Assembly: GCF_014697425.1 (NCBI RefSeq)
Contig: NZ_JACJRU010000023.1
Span: 1 to 64,000, forward strand
DNA: 64,000 nt
Direction: 5' to 3'
DNA from: Nostoc sp. FACHB-110
Lineage (GTDB): Bacteria; Cyanobacteriota; Cyanobacteriia; Cyanobacteriales; Nostocaceae
Positions within the stretch are counted from its first letter, which is position 1; each line of letters opens with the position of its first letter. Below the pieces are notes generated by a model. The model saw only the letters and a list, made by a program, of their open reading frames with translations. It did no database searches and was not told the origin of the DNA. This document shows positions 58,339 through 64,000 of the stretch, one piece after another. The position numbers and the translations under genes were made by a program.

Positions 58339-60444
58339 TTAAGCGGCTGTGTTGAGCAAACCATTGTGCCGCAACAACGAAACTGTACTAGGTTCCCTAC
58401 CACGGAAGGCTTTGAAGATTTCCATTGGGTGTTTGCTACCACCAAGTGCCAGTACGGTATCGCGGTAGCGTCTACCTGTGGCTTGAACAGCTTCTTCGTC
58501 ATCTAAACCAGCTTCTTCAAAAGCAGCAAAAGCATCAGCACTCAGAACCTCAGCCCACTTGTAACTGTAGTAACCTGCGGCGTAACCACCTTCAAAAATA
58601 TGCCCAAAGGCACACAAGAAAGAATCTTCGCTCAGGGGTGGTAAAACTGTTGTTGTCTTGGCGATACGCTGACGCACCTGGGCGGGAGTTTCATCACCAC
58701 CAGGACGATAGCGATCGTGCAGTTCGATATCCACACTGCTAAAGTGAATTTGCCGCAGTGTAGCACTACCACTCATATAATTGCGTGCTGCTAACAGTTT
58801 TTGGTAATAATGCTCTGGTAATGGTTCGCCAGTTTCGTAATGCTTGGCCATACCAAATAAAGTTGGGCGTTCATAGCACCAGTTTTCCATGAATTGGCTG
58901 GGCAGTTCTACCGCATCCCACTCGACATTGTTGATACCTGCGGCACTAGTGTAATCAACCTTGGTGAGCATATGATGTAAGCCATGACCAAATTCGTGGA
59001 ATAATGTCTCTACTTCATAGAAGGTCATTAAGCTAGGCTTACCATCTATGGGTGGAGTTTGGTTACATACCAAATAAGCTACAGGTAATCTAACAGATGT
59101 AGCACCATGATCATGAATCTTGCCTCGGTTGATGCATACATCCATCCAAGCACCACCGCGCTTTTCCGCAGGACGGCTGTAAGGATCGAGGTAAAAATAG
59201 GCGATGGGTTTACCTGTGTCGTCAGCGATTTGAAAATATCTTACATCTTCATGCCATACTGGGGCTTGGCCATCGGCAGGGGTGACAGTGACACCAAACA
59301 GCCGCTTAACTAGTCCAAATAAACCGTCTAAAACTTGGGGTAAGGGGAAATAAGGACGTAATTCTTCAGTTGTAAAGGAGAATTTTGCTTCTCGTTGGCG
59401 TTCTGCCCAAAAGCTAATATCCCAGTGTTGTAAATCTGCGGCTTCTGGCGCGCCTTTAGCAGCAGCAAAAGCTTTGAGTTCGGCTAACTCTTTGACAGCA
59501 GCATCATAACTGGCACTGCGCAGTTCTTCTAACAGTGCTTCTACGGCTGCAACATTGGGAGCCATTTTACTAGCAAGGCTTAACTCGGCAAAATTTTTGT
59601 AGCCTAACAAATTCGCTAGTTCTAACCGCAGTTCTAAAATTCGGGCAATTAAAGGATTATTATCTAACTCACCAGAAGAAGCACGGGTGATAAAGGCTTT
59701 GTAAAGCTGTTCACGCAAGTCGCGGCGGGTGCTGTGCTGCATGAAGGGGCCGTAACTCGGGAAATCTAAGGTGATGCGCCAAGGGCCATTTTCGGGGGTG
59801 GCGTTTTCTTCACCAGCTGCACGGGCAGCTTGGGCTGCTAGGCTGAGTAAACTTTGGGGTAAACCGTCAACTTCTGCTTTGGTTGTCAAAGTTAAACTAA
59901 AAGCTTTAGTAGCATCTAATACATGATTAGAAAATTTGGTCGATAATTCTGCCAACTCCATTTGAATAGCATTATAGCGATCGCGGGCTTCACCTGATAA
60001 GCCCACACCGGATAATTCTGCATCGCGGATGGCAGCTTCGACAATGCGTTTTTGGGCTGGTTCTAAAGTTGACCAGGTATCACTAGCCCGCAGTTCTTTA
60101 AAAGCATTGTAGATAATTTGGCTTTGACCAAGTTTATTGCTGAACTGAATAACTTGAGGTTGGACAGTTTCATAAGCTTCGCGCAGCTCGGGGCTATTCT
60201 TCACTCCCATGAGATGACTGACTATGCCCCAACTCCAATTTAGACGTTCGGTGAGTTTTTCTAACGGTTCAACTAAACCACTCCAAGTTGGCTGGACATT
60301 CGCTTCTAAAGTAGTCAGTTGCTCATCCAGTTCTGTTAATAACTGCTCGAAAGCTGGGATAACTTGTTCTGCTCTAACCTCCGTAAAGGGCGGTAAGCCA
60401 GTACCTTTGAGCAAGGGATTTTGAGGAATAGTGACTGCACTCAT
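58339..60444 (-). CDS. M3-family oligopeptidase (oligopeptidase A-like)
   Basis: 701 residues, standard length. The thimet-oligopeptidase zinc motif HEFGHGLHHML starts at about 483, preceded by FYEVETLF; the third ligand Glu is in the NNVEWDAVELPSQFMENW segment, which also is the M3 family hallmark. The helical N-terminal half (EQVIPAFEQLLTELDEQLTT) forms the lid over the cleft. Degrades small peptides, including cleaved signal and transit peptides. Cytoplasmic. Confidence 0.93.
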   Translation of the reverse strand: MSAVTIPQNPLLKGTGLPPFTEVRAEQVIPAFEQLLTELDEQLTTLEANVQPTWSGLVEPLEKLTERLNWSWGIVSHLMGVKNSPELREAYETVQPQVIQFSNKLGQSQIIYNAFKELRASDTWSTLEPAQKRIVEAAIRDAELSGVGLSGEARDRYNAIQMELAELSTKFSNHVLDATKAFSLTLTTKAEVDGLPQSLLSLAAQAARAAGEENATPENGPWRITLDFPSYGPFMQHSTRRDLREQLYKAFITRASSGELDNNPLIARILELRLELANLLGYKNFAELSLASKMAPNVAAVEALLEELRSASYDAAVKELAELKAFAAAKGAPEAADLQHWDISFWAERQREAKFSFTTEELRPYFPLPQVLDGLFGLVKRLFGVTVTPADGQAPVWHEDVRYFQIADDTGKPIAYFYLDPYSRPAEKRGGAWMDVCINRGKIHDHGATSVRLPVAYLVCNQTPPIDGKPSLMTFYEVETLFHEFGHGLHHMLTKVDYTSAAGINNVEWDAVELPSQFMENWCYERPTLFGMAKHYETGEPLPEHYYQKLLAARNYMSGSATLRQIHFSSVDIELHDRYRPGGDETPAQVRQRIAKTTTVLPPLSEDSFLCAFGHIFEGGYAAGYYSYKWAEVLSADAFAAFEEAGLDDEEAVQATGRRYRDTVLALGGSKHPMEIFKAFRGREPSTVSLLRHNGLLNTAA

Positions 60445-60710
60445 GGTGTTAAATATCTATGATATATCTTCTAATTTAGCGATCGCGCTGGCTTTTTAGC
60501 CTTGCCAAAATGCCGAAATAACCGAATGTATCTAACAGAAAACAGGGTTGAAAGTCCCGGAGTGTCTATGTTTATTAGTTTTGTCATCATTTTTTCAGCA
60601 ACTGCCATAAGTTGTATTCTTTTGGTGGTGCAGTACATGGCTTTACTAACCCAGAAAATAAAGGTCAGCTAAAAGGAGCATTATATAATTCCATCGCTGA
60701 TCAAAAAAAT

Positions 60711-60880
60711 GGGGTACAAGCCCCGTCGTTCTACGACGGCTTTCTGGTAAAATAAGTATAGTCCCCATAGGGCATTGGGAGACTTTAAACGGACATGGAG
60801 GAATGGTAAGACCACCTGTGGCGCAACAAGCGCGAAGTGTCAAGGAATCCTCGTTCCTTCAGGACGAGGAGGTATGTCAA
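60711..60880 (+). mobile_element. IS200/IS605-like mini-element without tnpB, with possible omegaRNA
   Basis: A left-end-like hairpin (CCGTCGT-TCT-ACGACGG, 60723-60739) is followed by about 110 bp of unique sequence (GGAGACTTTAAACGGAC, then CACCTGTGGCGCAACAAGCG) and a right-end hairpin (TCCTCGT..ACGAGGA, 60848-60870), ending GGTATGTCAA. This ending resembles right ends of IS605-type elements, where the TnpB guide RNA is encoded. No transposase or tnpB reading frame is left. It is therefore a palindrome-associated remnant or a non-autonomous element. Identity by pattern only. Confidence 0.5.
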
Positions 60881-60960
60881 CAACGTTCTTGGCTAGATAT
60901 GCGGCAATTTTTTGCAGAGATTTTTCGCAAATAACCACAGACGCATTTAATTACTTTTAT

Positions 60961-60985
60961 AGAGACTTAGCAATGCTAAGTCTCT
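60961..60985. repeat. Hairpin repeat (AGAGACTTAGCA type)
   Basis: AGAGACTTAGCA and TGCTAAGTCTCT flank a single base, a near-perfect palindrome just before the P450 stop codon on the minus strand. It probably terminates the P450 transcript. Related to the hairpin at 23410. Confidence 0.7.
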
Positions 60986-60989
60986 ACTT

Positions 60990-62375
60990 TTATTGTGGCA
61001 GAACTTGTTTTTCTGGCTCAGGCGAAGATAGTTGTTGAGCAATTTGCTGGAGTGTCACCTTGATGCCATATTCTGGACGCAGAGTGATTGAAGGTTGTGG
61101 CACGATGGAAAAACCTGGCACGACATCGATTTGGAATTTTTGGGCAATTGTCGCCAATAATAAAGCCGCTTCCATTTGAGCAAAACCCTTCCCAATACAA
61201 ATCCGCGGCCCATCACCAAAGGGAATATACACACCTCTTGGCAATTGCTTTTCAAGTTCTTCTGTCCAGCGTTCTGGTTGAAAGGCCTCCGGCTGTTCAA
61301 AATATTTTGGATGACGATGCATCACCCATTGACTAATCATCATTGTTGTACCTTGGGGCACTTCGTATTCGCCAATTTTGGTATCGTGTGCAACTTCTCT
61401 TCCTAAAAGCGACACAGGCGGATATAACCGCATCGACTCTTTAATGATTTGTTGAGTGTAAGTTAAGCGGCGTAAGTCTTCTACTGTTGGTAATTTTCCT
61501 TGTAAGACTTGCTCTAACTCTGCTTGTAATTTCTCTCTGACTTCAGGATGTTGCGATAAAAGCATCCATGTCCAAGATAAAGTATTAGCTGTAGTTTCAT
61601 GACCAGCCAGCATGAGAGTTGCAACTTCATCGCGCAGTTGCTTATCATTCATTCGCTCATGGGTTTCTTCATCCTCAGCATTCATAAGCATGAAGAGTAA
61701 ATCATGAGTTTCTGTATTATTTTTGCGTCGCTCGTTGATTAATTGATAAATGGCTGCATCCATTTCGGCAATAGCTTGACGATAGCGAACATTTTCTGGT
61801 CGAGGAAACCATTCCCAAACTAAAAAATTCTGTCTTCGCTTGCTCTCAAACCAGTGCATAGTTATATCTAGAGCGTCAGCTACCACTTTAGCTTCACCTG
61901 CATTGACATCAGTGTTAAAAATACACTTCATGACAATCTCTAGAGTCAGACGCATCATATCTGCATGGATGTCGTGAACTTCACCATCTTGCCAGTTTTG
62001 TAACATCCGGTTGGTGTATTCCACCATAATTTCGCCATAGCCGCTAATTCGCTTTTGGTGAAAAACAGGTTGAGCTAAACGACGCTGATGAAACCATGTG
62101 TCACCTTCTGCTGTTAATAATCCTTCACCCAGCAAAGTTTTTAAGACACGAAAGCCGCGGCTTTTAATAAAATTTTCGCGGTCTTTGAGGACTGCTTCAA
62201 TATAATCAGGATTTGTCACTACACAAACAGGTGTTAATCCTAAACGTAAGGGAACAATATCACCATAATCACGGCAAGCAGTGAGAAAAGCTAATGGATC
62301 TTGTCCGAGGTCAAGTAAATGTCCCACGATAGAATTTGCTGGTGGCGATGGTAAATCAAAGACATCTTGTGTCAT
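60990..62375 (-). CDS. Cytochrome P450 (CYP110-like)
   Basis: 461 residues. Heme-binding loop FGDGPRICIGKG at about 386-397 with the thiolate Cys at about 393; the I-helix oxygen-activation motif LAGHETTANTLSW; the K-helix ESMRLYPP (ExxR); and the PERW meander. N-terminal LPSPPANSIVGHLLDLGQDP replaces the membrane anchor, so it is soluble. The CYP110 family is abundant in Nostocales and oxidises fatty acids, alkanes or terpenes; the substrate is not predictable. No terpene synthase or ferredoxin gene is next to it. Confidence 0.92.
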   Translation of the reverse strand: MTQDVFDLPSPPANSIVGHLLDLGQDPLAFLTACRDYGDIVPLRLGLTPVCVVTNPDYIEAVLKDRENFIKSRGFRVLKTLLGEGLLTAEGDTWFHQRRLAQPVFHQKRISGYGEIMVEYTNRMLQNWQDGEVHDIHADMMRLTLEIVMKCIFNTDVNAGEAKVVADALDITMHWFESKRRQNFLVWEWFPRPENVRYRQAIAEMDAAIYQLINERRKNNTETHDLLFMLMNAEDEETHERMNDKQLRDEVATLMLAGHETTANTLSWTWMLLSQHPEVREKLQAELEQVLQGKLPTVEDLRRLTYTQQIIKESMRLYPPVSLLGREVAHDTKIGEYEVPQGTTMMISQWVMHRHPKYFEQPEAFQPERWTEELEKQLPRGVYIPFGDGPRICIGKGFAQMEAALLLATIAQKFQIDVVPGFSIVPQPSITLRPEYGIKVTLQQIAQQLSSPEPEKQVLPQ

Positions 62376-62563
62376 GGTGCGTTAATCCTGCAAGTTTATT
62401 TGTAAACAGCTAAAAATATACTTTTAGCAGAAAATTTTCTGAGTTTTCTACTGGATATTTCTACTATTTCACTTTTACAGGATTTATTATTTTATAGCTA
62501 GACACTTCTCAGCCTTTAGCTATATTTCTTTTGAATGATTTTGTCCAAACATTTATACAAAAA

Positions 62564-62593
62564 TATCCCTGATATTTCTCAAATTCAGGGATA
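62564..62593 (-). terminator. Intrinsic terminator of the gene at 62635
   Basis: TATCCCTGA pairs with TCAGGGATA around a 12-base AT-rich loop, 42 bp after the minus-strand stop. Confidence 0.7.
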
Positions 62594-62634
62594 TAAACGT
62601 CATTATAAATTGGTGATAACTGCTGGATAACAAA

Positions 62635-63024
62635 TTAAAATCTAATGCCTATTTGACCGTTAACCCCGCGCACCGAATTATAGCCTCCGCCGACAAAAAC
62701 ATTTTTGGTCGCCCCTACTTGAATTCCCCCAGAAACAGCCAAACCTTTATCTTCAGAATATAATCCTAAGCCTACATAAGGAGAAATAACTGGTAAGTTG
62801 ATAAATTTCAACACATCTACCCCAGTCGAACCGTCTGGGCCACTGCCTACTTCCACACCTAAATTTAAGGCTCTTGCGCCCACTGCGTAAGTAATATCGC
62901 CCTCGTTGCTCCCAACTGAAACCCAAGGCTGGGGTATGAGTTGAGCAGATGCTTGGCTGGGAGTAAATAAAGTCAAAAAACCAAATGAAGCGAGCAATGT
63001 TTTAGCAATAATTCCTTTGGTCAT
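62635..63024 (-). CDS. Small exported hypothetical protein
   Basis: 129 residues from ATG at 63024 (MTKGIIAKTLLASFGFLTLF); a longer frame would run into the neighbouring gene. Signal peptide ends near SQASA. The mature part is Gly/Val-rich with alternating strands (YAVGARALNLGVEVGSGPDG, ISPYVGLGLYSEDKGLAVSG, NVFVGGGYNSVRGVNGQIGI) and ends in Arg-Phe. A C-terminal Phe after beta strands is typical of outer-membrane beta-barrel proteins, and the size would fit a small or partial barrel. No family recognised. Confidence 0.65.
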   Translation of the reverse strand: MTKGIIAKTLLASFGFLTLFTPSQASAQLIPQPWVSVGSNEGDITYAVGARALNLGVEVGSGPDGSTGVDVLKFINLPVISPYVGLGLYSEDKGLAVSGGIQVGATKNVFVGGGYNSVRGVNGQIGIRF

Positions 63025-63088
63025 GTTTTTCTGTTGATGTTGAGCGCTAATGATGATTAGTGGTGACGCATTTATTGAGGTTAAGTGC

Positions 63089-64000
63089 CTAAACTGGTTC
63101 GTCAGCAACTTTCACAGCTAGTTTGCCTATTTTGTTACCATCAAATAGTTTGAGAATAGCTGATGGTGCATTTTCTAAACCTTCGACAATCTCTAGTTTG
63201 TACTTAATTTTGCCTTGGTTTAGCCATTGTCCAAGCTCTTGCATCGCTTCAGGAAATCTGGGCAAATAATCAAGAATAATAAATCCTTGAATTTTGGCTC
63301 GCTGCATTAAAATTTGGCTATAGTTGTAGGGGCCAGGCACGGGTTCGGTGGCATTATAAGCTGAAATCAATCCACACAGAGGAATCCGCGCGTGCAAGTT
63401 AATTTTGGTTAGCACAGCATCTAAAATTGCCCCACCAACATTATCAAAATAGATATCAATGCCATCAGGACATGATTGAGCTAATGCTGTTTCTAAATTG
63501 GCGGTTTTATAATTAATTGCATCATCAAAGCCGAGTTCTTCTAATAACCAACGGCATTTTTCATCTGAACTAGTTATTCCCACTACACGACAATTTTTAA
63601 TTTTGGCAATTTGTCCGACAACAGAACCCACGGCTCCGGCGGCGGCTGAAACAACTACAGTTTCGCCAGCTTGAGGTTGTCCGATATCTAAAAATCCACA
63701 ATAAGCGGTAATACCTGTAGCACCTAAAGGCCCAACAAATGCAGTCAGTGGACAGGGTAAAGGTGATGGTAGTTTGGAAATACCATTACCAGTGTTACCC
63801 AATGCTAGAGCATAATCTTGCCAGCCAAGTAGTCCAGAAACTAAGTCTCCTGGGTGAAAATTGGGATGTTTTGATTCTTCTACTACACCAATACCACCGC
63901 CGCGCATGACTTGACCAATGGCTACAGGCGGCATATATTGAGGGCGATCGCTCATCCAAATCCGATTGGTAGGATCTAATGAAAGATAGATATTCCGTAC
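63089..64000 (-). CDS. NADP-dependent zinc-type (MDR) oxidoreductase, 5' end off the window
   Basis: About 303 codons visible; the frame continues through the right edge (VRNIYLSLDPTNRIWMSDRP), so an internal ATG at 63955 is not the start. The family is medium-chain reductases of the prostaglandin reductase/curcumin reductase type: YMPPVAIGQVMRGGGIGVVE, the cofactor loop VVVSAAAGAVGSVVGQIAKI, FDDAINYKTANLETAL and FDNVGGAILDAVLTKINL. No structural zinc cysteines. Reduces double bonds of enones with NADPH. It ends 65 bp before the start of the small exported protein gene. Confidence 0.9.
   Translation of the reverse strand, partial: VRNIYLSLDPTNRIWMSDRPQYMPPVAIGQVMRGGGIGVVEESKHPNFHPGDLVSGLLGWQDYALALGNTGNGISKLPSPLPCPLTAFVGPLGATGITAYCGFLDIGQPQAGETVVVSAAAGAVGSVVGQIAKIKNCRVVGITSSDEKCRWLLEELGFDDAINYKTANLETALAQSCPDGIDIYFDNVGGAILDAVLTKINLHARIPLCGLISAYNATEPVPGPYNYSQILMQRAKIQGFIILDYLPRFPEAMQELGQWLNQGKIKYKLEIVEGLENAPSAILKLFDGNKIGKLAVKVADEPV

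Noticed and set aside
60775..61038. Open frame over the IS605-like mini-element
   Set aside because: It crosses the element end hairpin and runs opposite to the P450 3' end; no similarity to TnpB or a transposase.

Overview
This window is chromosomal DNA from a filamentous, heterocyst-forming type of cyanobacterium (Nostocales, Nostoc-like). The grounds are frequent GCGATCGC (HIP1) octamers, a ccmK3-ccmK4 carboxysome shell pair, a HetZ-related protein, a PEP-CTERM protein, a CYP110-like P450, many GAF/PAS/FIST signalling proteins, heptameric tandem repeats, and very small dispersed hairpin repeats of the kind known from Nostoc punctiforme and relatives. Genes are mostly single or in short operons, separated by long AT-rich spacers that hold many palindromic repeats.

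Layout. 0-2.8 kb is an accessory patch: the end of a TPR gene made of near-identical 126-bp repeats, a PIN-domain gene with a small partner inside a directly repeated 1.07-kb unit, two arrays of 21-bp repeats, and a DUF3011 secreted protein. 3.2-6.1 kb pairs a class V aminotransferase-like enzyme with an amidohydrolase. 6.4-12.3 kb has a PEP-CTERM protein, recN, small exported or hypothetical proteins, and a zinc-ribbon gene in operon with a two-repeat protein. 12.5-18 kb has glpK, a PAS-CRP regulator coupled to a GNAT acetyltransferase, and a secreted thioredoxin-fold-like protein. 19-30 kb has a ferrochelatase-like protein with a natural poly-His tail, an FMN reductase, ftsH, an M23 peptidase, EamA and AI-2E-type transporters, and an M61 peptidase. 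30-41 kb has a CRP regulator, a GspE/PilB-like fragment protein, the HetZ-related gene, ccmK3/ccmK4, an alpha/beta hydrolase, dps, a membrane protein, a structured mobile-element-like region without a coding gene, and a second TPR protein.

41.4-43.3 kb is a compact array of 21 tRNA or tRNA-like genes on the minus strand. Four of them (Leu-GAG, Leu-CAG, Gln-TTG, Asp-GTC) carry a 29-33 nt double-hairpin element at exactly the same place in the T-loop. The element copies show compensating base changes, and a further copy lies between genes at 14.06 kb. This is the most unusual signal in the window. Two array members (Ile-like, Ser-like) lack a normal T-loop, and five genes encode their 3' CCA while the others do not.

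43.8-64 kb has a polysaccharide deacetylase lipoprotein, a ribbon-helix-helix-like small protein, a GAF histidine-kinase-like protein whose phospho-accepting His is replaced by Asp inside a HIP1 site, an SRPBCC protein, two identical tRNA-Glu genes, a Na+/H+ antiporter, a cytochrome b-like protein, a lipase-like hydrolase, a TonB-like proline-rich protein, a FIST sensor plus histidine kinase pair, an M3 peptidase, a TnpB-less IS200/IS605-like mini-element, a P450, a small exported protein and a truncated quinone-oxidoreductase-like gene running off the right edge. No rRNA, CRISPR array or intact transposase gene was seen.
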